This document shows, piece by piece, positions 1 to 11,700 of a DNA stretch of 64,000 nt. Location of the stretch: assembly GCF_048771995.1 (NCBI RefSeq), contig NC_133024.1:935001-999000 (forward strand). The letters are read 5' to 3'. Under the pieces are notes generated by a model. The model made no database searches and was not told the origin of the DNA. It saw nothing but the letters and a program-made list of their open reading frames with translations. This stretch comes from Taeniopygia guttata. Lineage: Eukaryota; Chordata; Aves; Passeriformes; Estrildidae. Both the position numbers and the translations under genes were made by a program. Every line of letters begins with the position of its first letter. Positions within the stretch are counted from its first letter, which is position 1.

Positions 1-678
1 TTGTTAGGCTGTACAGTTAGACAGGGGTCCCACAAAACACCACACCAAAAGAGTGTTAAATGGCAGAAAGATGGATACACAGCAACATGCCACTCTTGTT
101 GTTTTTTGAGTTGCAGTACTATTTTCAAAAATGCTCTAGAAACCATATTTTATTTTTTCTCTTCAAAATTAAGAAATAAGAAATCAGACATTTGTTGTAT
201 CTGTCTCTTGGGAGGAGTAATGGGAAAAATTGCTCCATGGTCACACAGAGCTGTCTTTGTATTAGTGTAAACTGGACTCTCCTATTTGTCTTATGGCAAA
301 TTCACCTTTCTTCAAAAAAATTACACAACACCTTCCAAAAAAAGGCACAAAGGCCAACTTCTACTCGGAGAAATCTTAGTGAAACAAACATATTAATTAT
401 TTGCCTACCTCACAACCTCTCTCATAGATAAATATAGTCCCACCCCTGTTTTCACAACTACTTGCTTCTTTGCTGCCACTTATATCTTGCTTTTTCCTCC
501 TTGGTGCATTTTTCAGCCATGTCTTCTCTGCTCAGGTGTTCTATATAGATATTTAACCTTCCCCTTGGTACCCTGGCAGACTGTGAAATATTTAACCCCC
601 CTGAGACATGCAGATCCCTCTGACCCCTGTAGAACACAGCTCTTACCAGCCTGGAGTTCCAAAACCCATGTCAAGATG
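1..678. other. Intergenic, nothing recognised
   Basis: AT-rich. The short open frames lack codon bias or recognisable motifs. Confidence 0.6.
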
Positions 679-1076
679 TATCAGAAAATCAGGCAACCCC
701 CAAAGGGAAGAAATTATGGGGTCTGGCTCCAGATCAGAATGCTGAAGGATAACTTTATAAAAACTATACTATATTGCATTAATTATACTATTTAAAGAGA
801 GACTATACTATTCTACATACTTCTTACTTACCTAACAAACTGGTGACTCTGCTGAGACTCCAAGCCCCAGCTGGATCCCATTGGTCACTGAACCCAAACA
901 ACCTTCACCAGAATCCAATCAAGCAATCACAGCAGGTGGCCAATCTCCATACCACATCCCACATGGGGAAAACCCAGGAGCAGAGATAAAGATTGTTTTT
1001 TCTTCTTCTCTCTGTGCTGCTCCTGAGAGACAGAATTATGTCTCTCTGTCCAGAGAATGTGAATGTCCCAAAGATG
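679..1076 (-). mobile_element. Solo-LTR-like element, copy 1
   Basis: The reverse complement matches copies 2 and 3 along their length. Shared blocks are gggacatt, gctcct-gttttccc-atgtgg, tgattgctt-attggattctggtga, a TATA-rich stretch and cagcattctgatctgga. This is the most diverged of the three copies. No internal retroviral genes lie next to it, so it is a solo LTR or LTR fragment. Confidence 0.7.
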
Positions 1077-3117
1077 TGTTTTCTTCTCTCTTATCAAGGA
1101 TATGCTTCACCAGGGACAGTTTTGGTACAAGCAGATGAAAGTGTAACTTTCCATTAAATATACATCAAGAGTACAAAAATCAGTTACAGAATATAATTTT
1201 ATAGTTTTCTAATGTGGTCGCCTCATCTGCACCACAGATAATATGTAGATAATAAAAGTATAGATAATAATTATAATAGATATTCACTAATTTTGTCCAC
1301 TTCCTTTCTAGGAAACCTCTGCTACATGATAAATGGGAAAAAAAAACAAAAACAACAGACTTTGCTTTCCTTTTTCCAAATCCTCCTGCCATTTCAATGG
1401 ATGCTGACCACTGCAGTGCAAAACTGAACAAGGGAACATAGTGGAGCTCCTGGACTTCAAACACTATCCTGCACTGCTGGATGCTTCCATAATGCTGTTC
1501 AGATATCCATTTATCCTCTTGCTGGGGAGCTGCTTCACAATCCCCATTGAAACAGAGAGAGAATCTGATTTTCATTCACAAAGTTATCAAACCAAACACA
1601 TTCCTCAGGTTTCTCTCATTCACACTGATCTGGAAGTACATTACCCATCCTTTGACTCCTCAGAAGGAAAATATTAAAAATCAAATAAAATTCAGCTAAT
1701 CAAAATTTTGTGTTACACCTTTAACATAAAAGGCAAGAATACTGAGTGAAGTGCAGGAATGAAAAGTCTCAAACAGATCAAACAGGAAAAGACAAAACCT
1801 GATCCTCTAGTGACTCCTTTTCAGCACCAAACTAATGTTTAAGTAATAAAGTCAAGTACTCAAAAGTTTACTTGCTTACCTAAACTGGTTCTCTGTGGGT
1901 TTAGGTCTCAAAAATGGAGATTCCAACAAGATTCACAGCACATCTGGGGGCAAAGCAGAGCTTTGCTAGTCCTATTTAACTAGTAACCAGACTGGCAAGT
2001 ACAATGAAAACAAAAGTATGGAAAGAAAAACTGGGGGGATGGGAGGAAGAAGAGCAGGAGGCAGATTTTCCATTTTGTTTCCAAATACAAATATGCTTTT
2101 GTTGAGATTTGGGCTCCATCCCAATTCACCTATCATTCCTGATTATTTTGACAAGCAAAAGCAAGGTGCCTCAACTCCTTGCTGTTCTAATTTAAAGCAG
2201 AAAGAATGTGCAAAGAATAACACTAACAAACAAAATCCTGTCTTCACTTTGAAAGCACAGTAATGCCATGTGGAGCTCTCCAAGAGTAAGGACTTACAGT
2301 CCTTACAGACTTGGTCTGTCTTTTTGTAGAACATTTCTGGTTGATACTGTGTATTTCAGCAATGCCTTTCAATTATTTGTGAAGTGTCTTTTTCATAAAA
2401 TATGCTATAAAAATGTTAATTATAATTTTAATTCTCTTATGGGTGACTCAATTATTGGACGCTTTCTTGCAAATATCATGGGATGTCCTCTAAAGGCCTT
2501 CAGGAAAAAAGATGCCAAAGAACATTCTTTCAGATGTGCTGTTTATAGAAGAAAAAGAAGAAAAAAGAAAATAGTAACTGTACTTTCTAGAAGTCTGTAA
2601 TTACTTTTGTTCCAATATTCCATTCTCATTTTGACAAGCAAATATTTGAGCTCTCATGCTATCAAAAATAAAGGGATCACACATTAGTCTGTTAATCAAA
2701 GGTAAGACATATTTATTTCATAGCATAAAAGACAAAGGGCGTTCTAGTGTCCATATCCCAAACTGACTTCCAGATTTCCAAATTAATGGAATCTGAGACA
2801 AAGTGAAAAGAATAAATTCAGTGAAAAGGAGTGAGCAAAATAGCTGGTTCTTGTGGCATGTTTTACGTAGCTCAAACTCTTTCAGCACGCACTCATTTGA
2901 CACTTGTAGTTACAGACCGTGACTCATCTTTTCTAATAGGCAGTGCATTTCACCAAAATTCTGTACAACATGGAGTGAAATAAAAAAATCCCTTTTATTT
3001 CATTTCTCTATTAAGTATTTAATTTATCTATTAAATATTGATTTATCTTATTGTTCCCTTTGTAATGCAAATAACCTGCTGTGCTCAGTTCTGCAGTTTT
3101 GATAACATCATCATGAC
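1077..3117. other. Intergenic, nothing recognised
   Basis: AT-rich sequence between LTR copies 1 and 2. No gene, RNA or repeat was identified. Confidence 0.6.
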
Positions 3118-3123
3118 CTGCCA

Positions 3124-3519
3124 CATCATAGGGACATTTCTCTCTCTATTCAGGATTTTTCATAGAGGTGCACAGAGAGGGAAGAAAGAGAAAACAATTT
3201 CTATTTCTGCTCCTTGTTTTTCCCATGTGGAATGCATTTGGAGAATTGTTTACCTGGAGTGATTGCTTGATTGGATTCTGGTGAGGATTGTTTGAGCCTG
3301 ATGGCAAATCCAACCCACCTGGGGCTGGACTCTCAGAGAGAGTCATGAGTTGTGAGTTAGAGATGGTAGTTAGAACAAGTAGGTTTGTAATTTTAGTATC
3401 TTCCTTTATATAGTATATTAATGTATTTTAGCATAGTTATAATAAAGAAGTCATTCAGCCTTCTGAACTGAGTCAGACATCATCATTTCTTTCTGTCAGG
3501 TTTGCCTGCATTTACAATA
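3124..3519 (+). mobile_element. Solo-LTR-like element, copy 2
   Basis: About 396 bases, highly similar to copy 3. It contains AT-rich promoter-like sequence (tttatatagtatatta), then aataaag at about 3443 and a ttcagccttctgaactg block, the arrangement expected of LTR U3/R/U5. The direct repeat ctgccacat flanks it at 3118-3126 and 3520-3528, which supports target-site duplication of about 6-9 bases. There is no coding capacity, and the retroviral class is uncertain. Confidence 0.75.
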
Positions 3520-3699
3520 CTGCCACATGAAGAATCAACACAATTCCAGGTTTCCAACAGTGCCACTCCTCCCTGTTATCAAGACTTTGTATTATTTTAT
3601 TTGGGGCTTATTTTGCCCTTTAAAATTATTTTTTAACAGTCAGGTTTTGACTGACTCCAAGGAAGGACTCTGAAGAGTGTCACTAGGCTCCTGGTACCA

Positions 3700-4480
3700 T
3701 CCACATGGGGGAAAAACATTTTTCCTTAAAACCAGTCTAAACCTCCTTTGGTTTAGCTCCCTCAAGCTCCCACCACACAGCAATGTGAGGAGCCTAGCTC
3801 CATGTTCTTGGCCACCTCTTGGGAAACACTGCAAGGGCTGCTGTTAGGTTCCCTTGCCCCAACTGAGCCAGTCCCTGACCATCTAAAAGCCCTTCTCTAG
3901 ACTTGCTCCAGTTTATTGTTGTCTGTCCTGAATTTGGGGGTGGGGTGAGAGACCAACACTGGATGCTGTCTAGGTATGTAATTCACCAAGTGATGAGTAG
4001 TGGAGGGTGGAAGTTACTTCCCTTGATCTCCTGGCCATGCTGCTGTTCATACAGCCCTGGACACTGCTGACCTGCCTTGCTGCCAGGACCCACTGCAGGC
4101 TCCTGTGCAGCTTTCTGCCCACCAAGATCCCCCACTGCTTTTCAGCAGGGCTGCTCAGAGCCAGTCAGTCCCCAGCCTGTGTCACTGCAGGGGTGACTCC
4201 CATGCAGATACAGGACTTAACTGTACCTGTTGAATTTCATTATGTCCCTGTCAGCCCATTCCTCCAGGGTGGTGAGGCCCCTCTGCATGGCAGCCCTGCC
4301 CTAAAGAGTATCAAGTGATCATCCAAATTTGTGTCAAAGATGTTAAACCGATAGCTCCTAAGATAACCAGCTATGGTGCTCCACTTGTTACCCCCATCTA
4401 GGTAGAGTGTGACCTGCTGCCCTCTGAGCCCAGTCATCCAACCACTCACTTGGCCTGATCACAGTCCCTATGACCCTCTT
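3700..4480 (-). mobile_element. Old CR1 LINE fragment
   Basis: The plus strand is the reverse complement of CR1. Recognisable blocks are caacactggatgctgtctagg, ttacttcccttgatctcctggcc, atacagccctggacac, cccagcctgtgtcactgcagg, gatacaggacttaactg and ttgaatttcattatgtccctg. It is heavily mutated with no surviving reverse-transcriptase frame. The boundaries are approximate. Confidence 0.75.
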
Positions 4481-5624
4481 TGGTAGATGTGCACTCCATC
4501 AAACACATGATGTGTGCTACAATTTATATTTTAAAACACTACCTAGAAACCAGCTTCTTTAAGCAAACACTCAACACATCAAATGGGTTCCTCACCTGAA
4601 GCCTTCATTGTTACGCCTTTACAGAAATAAATCTGCCCGACCTCATCAAGCCTCTAGAGCAACAGCCTAGCCTGCTCTTTGTAGCACTACTTCTGTCTGT
4701 GAAGAAAACAACCTTATTCTCCTCTCCTACCAATACCTTTGTGCCACTTGAGATAATTAACACAATTACATCCTCTCTATTATTGGATTATCCCTGAACA
4801 TGCCTTCCAAACATCTTCTGTGTCTGCCTTTCCCACCATCATATCTCTAAATACTTATCACTGCCTGAACATGATCTGATTAACTTGAAATGCAGGTAGA
4901 AGCAAAGAGCAAAACACAAAAAAGTGTGTGACACTAATGAGCCTTTGAGTAATTGCATGAATCAAATAAATCTCAGCATATGTTGATTTTCCTGTGATTA
5001 GAATGAATTTTGGATAGCCTGAATTATTCTCAATTATAATTTAATTATTCTACACATGCTTAAAATATGAGCAAAAACATTAAGCGCCAGTCCTGTCCCA
5101 GATTGCTTTAGAAGGTGGGCTTCATTATCCATGCTGTACCGAGTCTTGGTGTTTCAATACTCTGTTACAATCTTCCTTTGTGGAAGTCAGCACCTCCTGG
5201 CCTCCTTCAGTCTCCACGATATGTTCTGACTCGTGAAGATAGTGTAAGATCACAGTCCAGATTAGTGAACTCAGATGTGAAGTCTGGAGTCCATTACCAC
5301 ACACTGGGGTAGGCTGCAAAAACCTGTTTATACATTCAGAACATGAATGTTGATGCCATTGGCAATTCTGTTTTGATGAAGAGAGATGTGTCTTTATCAC
5401 AGATCTGCAGAAGCACTCACCTCTGAAGACAACAATGAAGTGCTAATGATTGACTTCTCTGATGCTTGCCAAGTTACACTGTAGTGGGTTTGTAAAGGAG
5501 GAAATACCACATGCCACATGTCATATCACGTATCTGACACAGACTCAGTTTGCTTTGGATTATTGCCACAGGACAAACTACTATACCCTTATGCTACTGC
5601 TTCATGGCTCAGCCACATTCTAAG
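4481..5624. other. Intergenic, nothing recognised
   Basis: Lies between the two CR1 fragments. No supported feature. Confidence 0.6.
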
Positions 5625-6045
5625 CACAGAATTCACAGAATCACTAGGTTGGAAGAGACCTTAAAAAATCATTGAGCCCAACCCAGCCCTAACACCTCAA
5701 TTAAACCATAGCATGGAGTGCCACATCCAGTCTTTTATCAAACACATCCAGGGATGGTGGCTCCACCACCTCCCTGGGCAGACCTTTCCAGTTCTCTTTG
5801 ACTCTTTCTGTGAAAAAAAAAATTTCTAATACCGAACCTATATTTCCCTTGATGTAGCTTAAAACTGTGTCCTCTGGTTCTGTCAGTGCTGCCTGGAGAA
5901 AGAGACCAACCCCACCTGAGCACAGCCACCTTTCAGGGAGTAGTAGAGGGTGATAAGGTCCCCCCTGAGTCTCCTTTTCTCCAGGCTAAACACCCCCAGC
6001 TCCCTCAGCCGTCCCTCAAGTACTTCTGCTTCCATCTCAAACAGA
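5625..6045 (-). mobile_element. CR1 LINE 3' end
   Basis: Reverse-complement CR1 3' terminus: gaattcacagaatcac at the low end is the decayed terminal 8-base repeat, then aggttggaagagacct, ccacctccctgggcagac, cctctggttctg and ctccttttctccaggctaaacacccc. It is truncated near 6045, just short of the G-rich minisatellite. Confidence 0.92.
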
Positions 6046-6179
6046 TGGAAAGGTACAATAAAGATACAATATGCTTCCTTACTTCTCAATGCATCCCAAA
6101 TTTTTCTGCGCCCTGCACCCTCAGCCCTGGCCCGATCCCACTCCCGGGGATCCGCCCCGAGCGCTCCGGGCGCTGCCGC

Positions 6180-6425
6180 CGGGGCCGGGACCGGGACAGC
6201 GGGACAAAGGGGGACAGCGGGACCGGGACAGCGGGACCGGGACAGAGGGACAGCGGGACTGGGACAGGGACAGCGGGACAAGGGGGGACAGCGGGACTGG
6301 GACAGCGGGACAGGGGGGAGAGCGGGACCGGGACAGGGACAGCGGGACAAAGGGGGACAGCGGGACCGGGACAGCGGGACAGGGGGGAAAGCAGGGACAA
6401 GGGAACCGGGACAAGGGGGACAGCG
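6180..6425 (+). repeat. G-rich minisatellite (GGGACAGC-type) with 69-base higher-order unit
   Basis: Built from GGGACAGC, GGGACCGGGACAGC and GGGACAAAGG subunits. Two adjacent 69-base units, 6261-6329 and 6330-6398, differ at only a few positions. Since 69 is a multiple of three and the array has no stop codons, long spurious open frames appear on both strands, and I do not regard these as genes. GGG runs recur every 5-8 bases on the plus strand, so G-quadruplex formation is plausible. Confidence 0.93.
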
Positions 6426-6660
6426 GGGCCAGCAGCGGCCAGCAGCGGCTGCAGAGCCCGGCTCCGCGGAGAGCAGCGCTCCCAGGCGCTCCGGCAGAGA
6501 CCGAGCTGTGTCCCCGCACGGCTCGGTCCGTGTCCCCCGGGACAGGGGCACTGGAGATCGCTGCTGCCCGCACTGCCCGGCCCTGCACCGCACACCGAAC
6601 CAAGCCCGGCTGGCTCTGCTCTGGGCTGGCATTTTCCCTGCTCATGTCCTGACCCCTCCC
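6426..6660. other. GC-rich, CpG-containing patch
   Basis: Non-repetitive GC-rich sequence (gcggccagcagcggctgcag, cggctccgcggagagcagcgc and similar) that contrasts with the AT-rich surroundings. It could be a CpG island of an unannotated transcript or decayed minisatellite flank. No protein is recognisable. Confidence 0.5.
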
Positions 6661-6670
6661 GGTATAAGCT
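6661..6670 (+). promoter_or_regulatory. TATA-like box beside the GC-rich patch
   Basis: ggtataagct follows gacccctccc, a GC-box-like element, at the edge of the GC-rich patch. The spacing suits a TATA promoter firing to the right, near 6690-6700. There is no supporting exon or splice signal. Confidence 0.25.
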
Positions 6671-6818
6671 CCATGGACAGAAGGAGGGAGACACCAAACT
6701 GCTCTTGTACCGAGGCAATGCACAAAGCGTACAATGCTGCTGCTTGTGCTCTTTTACTTAAAATAGAAAAAATTTATTCTCCCCGTGGCTGCCGGCTCAA
6801 TTCATCACAGCAAAAAGT

Positions 6819-6833
6819 AAAAAAAAAAAAAAA
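6819..6833. repeat. 15-base poly-A run
   Basis: An A15 tract 150 bases downstream of the TATA-like box. No AATAAA lies just upstream. Confidence 0.95.
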
Positions 6834-7999
6834 GGTTTAAGTTCTGCCTCACTACAGTGGCGACACTGAACTGAATGCACTCAGTACTGAATCTGGCCTG
6901 CTGCAGAGACAGCAGGTGCAGCCTTAAAGTAGGCTTTTTTTCCTCCTCCCTTTCTCTACACCAATCTTTCAAATATTCTGACAAAAAGCCAGGGGAAGCT
7001 CTGCGAAAGTAGAGCAAACAATAAAAACAAAATACTGTCAACTTTTAAGAAAATCAGGGAAGTAATATCCAAGTTATATGGAGGAAGATGACCAGATTCT
7101 TAGTTTTATTAAAAGATGTTATTTTCTTGGCATAAGAAAATTAGTTTGTTGGCTAGGATGCACAGATTTGATGAATGCATGCAAAGACAGGAGGGAAATA
7201 ATTCATGTTTTTTCCTTTCTCCTTATGAATCATTTTGGCCTAAAACACATCTTCCAGAAAGTTTTTGGCTGAATTTGGCTACATTAGTTTGCAGTCGACA
7301 TCAGCAGGCTTATCTAGGTCAGAATGCTGTGAATAACATTTGAGTGTCATTCCTTGTCACTACTGTGCACAGAATTTAAACATATAAAAACCACAAAAAA
7401 CTATACACTTCACTTAAAGCTGAAAAAGGTAGCTAGTGAGCAACAGAAACACATTATTTACACAGCACATTTATTATAAAGAACTGGTACACATTAATAT
7501 GAAATTCATATGTTTACTTGTCATAATTGTCCTCTGTATCCAGGGGTAAAAAAATAGGAAGTTATAGTCCATGAAGATTAAAGTAACAGCACATACACAA
7601 TTTATTTGAAACAAACTAAACCAGGATTAAATACACTCTAAATGTCTTTAGAACAAAATTATTTGCATGGCACTCTTGGAGTGCCTAATCTAAAGCTAAT
7701 CAAAACAACTCTGAAATAATATACTCAAAACACATTATCTGTAGAGGAAAGGAGTTACATTTCACTTCAAAAATGAACAGCAGCAGCACATTTCCGGCAG
7801 GTAGCTCTCAAATGTGTGTTAGGAGATTTCTTTTATGCCAAGGACTGTGGTTAGCTTTAGCAAAAACACAGACCAAAAGAAATGACTTTGTATGGTCAAA
7901 CAGTGCATCAGGCCTAACATCCTTGCTTTAGGTTCAAGACAGAACAACAGTTACTTAATACTCATCTTAACCTGGTTCTGTGGACCACATGGGCAGCAG
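6834..7999. other. Intergenic, nothing recognised
   Basis: AT-rich. No gene or repeat was recognised. Confidence 0.6.
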
Positions 8000-8545
8000 T
8001 GATGTCCTAGGGTGACCCAGGCCAGATCCCAGGTGCCCACAGAAGCCACTCACTCACTGCCCTCTGCAGCTGGACAGAGGGGAGCAAATTTAACCAAGGG
8101 TCTATGGGTTAGGATAAGGACTGGGAGAGATCACTCATTAAATACCATCACAGCAAATCAGGCTCAGCTTAGAGATAGAAAGTGAATTTATTACTAACAA
8201 AATCACAGCAGGATAATGAGAAGTAAAATAGGCCCTTAAAAACCTCCTTCCCCTCACCCTTCAGTCCCTTCCAGCTCTACTGCCGACCCCAGTGGTACAA
8301 GGAGACAGGGCATGGGGGTTATGGTCAGTCCATCACCCGGGGCTTCTCCTGCTGCTCAGGGAGAGGAGGTGTTCCTCTGCTGCAATGTCTCTGCAGAGAC
8401 ATTGCCACCATCTCCAATGGGCCCAGGCTTGGCCAGCAGCATGTCCATCTTTGGAGCTGCCAGGAACTGACTCTGCTGGACACCATGGAGGCTTCCAGCA
8501 ACTTCTCACAGAAACCCACTAGCAAAAACCAAGCCATGCAAACCC
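8000..8545 (+). mobile_element. Common avian LTR-like interspersed repeat, longer copy
   Basis: Ordered blocks: ccctctgcagctggacagag, tgggttaggataaggac, gagatcactcatta, caggctcagctta, gaatttattactaac, aggataatgagaa, ccttcccctcaccc, gggttatggtcagtccatcac, gggcccaggcttggccagcag, gctggacaccatggaggctt and ccagcaacttctcacagaa. I recognise this as a high-copy bird repeat of probable endogenous-retrovirus origin, and a shorter copy lies in the IMPG2 intron near 55300. The strand is nominal. Confidence 0.7.
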
Positions 8546-8692
8546 AAGTGGCTATAGATCCTATAAGGTGGATCTTACCTTCCCATTCAGCTCCATTTGA
8601 AAATAGTCCAGCTGTGCTATCCAAAACATTCCTTTCATATCAACAAAATTAAATGGGGATGAGGGATGGGCAGGAGAGTACCTTTTCAGGCA

Positions 8693-8695
<3 letters not shown>

Positions 8696-8740
<45 letters not shown>
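8696..8740. repeat. (AT)n microsatellite
   Basis: 45 bases of uninterrupted alternating AT, followed by an imperfect cacatacgtatatatatgta tail to about 8760. Confidence 0.98.
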
Positions 8741-8746
<6 letters not shown>

Positions 8747-8760
8747 CGTATATATATGTA

Positions 8761-11700
8761 AAAATGAAACCAGTGCACTTCCTAGCATGAAAAGTAAATA
8801 CTGATTTCGAGAATTACACAATATTGTCTGTAAATTTAAAAATTTTAAATTCTGTAAATTTCTAAATTTAAAGTACTATTGACAGCTAAAGAAATTCATC
8901 AGTCTTCCTTACACCAAATGAAAGGGCATACGCAACACAGAAGAGTTATAACATCACATGTCCAGGAAAAAAAACCAAAAACATTTTTACATAATTTGCC
9001 TTAAAAATTCCTTAGTATTTGGGAAACCTAGAGTTTGGGAACTGCCTCATAATTTGAAGAGCAGGGAAACTGAATTCTTTGCTAGCTTAAAATCCTGTAA
9101 AGCTTTCATATAATATTGGATTTTGTTTTGTGAAGATTTGTAGAACCTTTTGAGCCCGTTTGTTCCTGAGGATCTTGAAAAACTTTCAAGGAACATAGAT
9201 ATCTAGTCCAAAGTGCAAATCTTCAAGCTCAGACAGTCTGTGAGCGCTGGGAACTGCTACAGAGACATGGACACTCTCTGGAGTACACCCAGTTGTAATA
9301 GCACATTTTGGAAATCTCTTCTCAACAGTTAGGTATTTTTGTAACAGTTGATATTACTATTTATCAAATAAATCAGCATCTGTGTTTCTGTTCCAGCAAA
9401 CACAAGTGGACACACAGAAACATGCACGCAAATTTAGAGCTCATTTCAAAACCTTCTCCTGCAAAATGATTGTTTCTGTATTTCAGAGAGAAGCTGACAG
9501 CACAGAGTAGGACAATTTTGAAGCATTCCTGCATTAAGCACAGAGTGCCAGGTGAATTCAACTATGAATTCCTGTTTAACCACTAGATAAATACTTCACT
9601 AGCTCAGTAACTGTATTCTGCCTGTTTGCATCAGTCATAAAATGTAAAGATATTCTCCAAGCAAGGAGACTTCCTCTCTCAGGCTGTTCATCCCTGGTGT
9701 CACTGCAGAGAAATGAGAACTCTGAGCATCATGTTCATTTTAGAGTTGGCACCTGGCTGCAGACACCACCAGAGATGTTTGCAGAGGACCCTGACCTGCT
9801 CTCAAACCACAGCAACCCACGAAACACCATATGAACAAATCCTCTGGGTGACTATTACATGGCAGTATAATGCCCTCACTGTCAAGGTACAAGCCACATA
9901 ACAAACACATATATGATTACCCCCTAGCACAACAAGAAAATAAGAATTTTGGGATAATTCATGGATAGCAAATGACATTTGTTACAAATAAAAATATTAA
10001 TGTATTTGTGTCAATTAATATAAAATCTAGAAGTTTTTAAATAAGCTCTGAATCTGGTACACCAATGAAAAAGCAAAGTATTCAATGATGAGAAATCCTA
10101 GTTGAAGACATATGGAAAAAACATTAACATATGCCTGCTCACCATTGCATTGATTTTCAATTTTAATCTTGTAATTAAAAGAGAGACTATGAAGATAATT
10201 TGTGGGTTTGATTGATTCATGTGTTATCTTTTCCTTCCTTTTCACATTGCAAATATCTCGCTATACCCTCTCCAGTGCACAGGGAAAAAAGAAAACTCTC
10301 CCTTTTTATTTTAGTTAAAAGCTACTTACTGGTGTACAGTGAGAAAATGAATCTCTGAATCTTAGCTACAAATTTGTGCATTCCAGATCAGAAGCAGTAG
10401 TGGTCCTCACATGGATCTAAATCTCCTTTCACCCATAGTCACATACCTATGAAACTGGAAATATATTCTGATCTTGCATGTGCCATTCTTATCTTTATAA
10501 GCAAATGCTGAACATGCTTTTGTATAGATGAGCTTTAAAAAAGAATTGACAAACAGAGATTTCCTACTTTGAGTGTGGCATAAGATAAACACCAAAACTC
10601 ACAAAGAAAAGAATGCCACTTGGTAAGAAAACTCTTCAGACTGTAAAGGCAGAAAAGAAGTACAATACCACCATTTCTTAGTTTAATTTGATGAGAAAAT
10701 GAAAAGACAGATGTGCAAAATAATTGGTATTCAAAGAAGCCATAGTTTGTCCAAGCAGAATGGATCTCATTCCCATTACATGATGAAATCACTTTTCAAT
10801 TAAAGCAGTGTACGTGCTTCCCTGTGGATGAAAGTTTCCCTAGCCAACTCAGGGAAGTGCTCACAACTTCCAGTTACCAGTGGGATGTGTCTGGCCCTTG
10901 GATAGTATCAGAACAGCTTAATAGCTTGCATTCCCCTGTATAATTTATAACAACTCTGATAATACCAGGAGATTTCGTTGAGAAAATTTGGAACATAGAA
11001 GGGCATCAAAAGCTCCCAGAAGTCAGCACACAGAACTCCTGGAATGGTATAAAAATGTTACAGAATAATGTAAGGCACATCAGTTTTGCTACTTTACCAA
11101 ATTACAATCCAGTCTTGGCTGCTGGAATAATTTAGTAGATGAAGATAAACCTTTTGATTAAGTACACATGGGTATACACGCATACATTTGTAACAAACCT
11201 TTCCTTTAACAGCAAAATGTTCTGTCATCTGCCACATCCCTAAAAATCTACGGGCAATGATGAGTCAAAGTAGTTAAGGGGAAAAACCCACAGCATCAGT
11301 GATACCCGCAAGCAGTACAAACATGGAGTTAATCTACTGAATCAACAATTCTTAACTCAGTGCTCAAGATGTTGGCTCACCCTCAGTGAACCAGTGACAA
11401 GGGAACAAGTGCTGCAAGTGCAGAGTGGTCCCAAAAATAGAGAAAAGCAGCAGAAAGAAAGACGACCTCTTGACACTCTCAGGGTATGCTGAAACCAAAA
11501 TTAGCTCAGTCTCGGGCCAGAGGCTTCTTCCCCCTGTTCCCCCCACCCACCCTTTTCTTCTATAGGAGAACTGAAAAAAAGTCAAACATGACATGGACTT
11601 AATTCACAGAAATTCCTCAGGCATTGGTTATGTGCTTTCCACAGATGTTAGCTGTTTTCAAATGGAAATTACAGTGTCAGACATCATCTTCTCAGAAAAA

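Noticed and set aside
5738..5929. Minus-strand 63-residue frame
   Set aside because: It lies wholly inside the CR1 3' region, which is untranslated in CR1.
5883..6840. Several overlapping open frames of 190-296 residues on both strands
   Set aside because: They are products of the stop-free minisatellite and the CR1 fragment. The translations are Arg/Gly/Asp/Pro-rich or Pro/Cys/Arg-rich low-complexity repeats with no domain.
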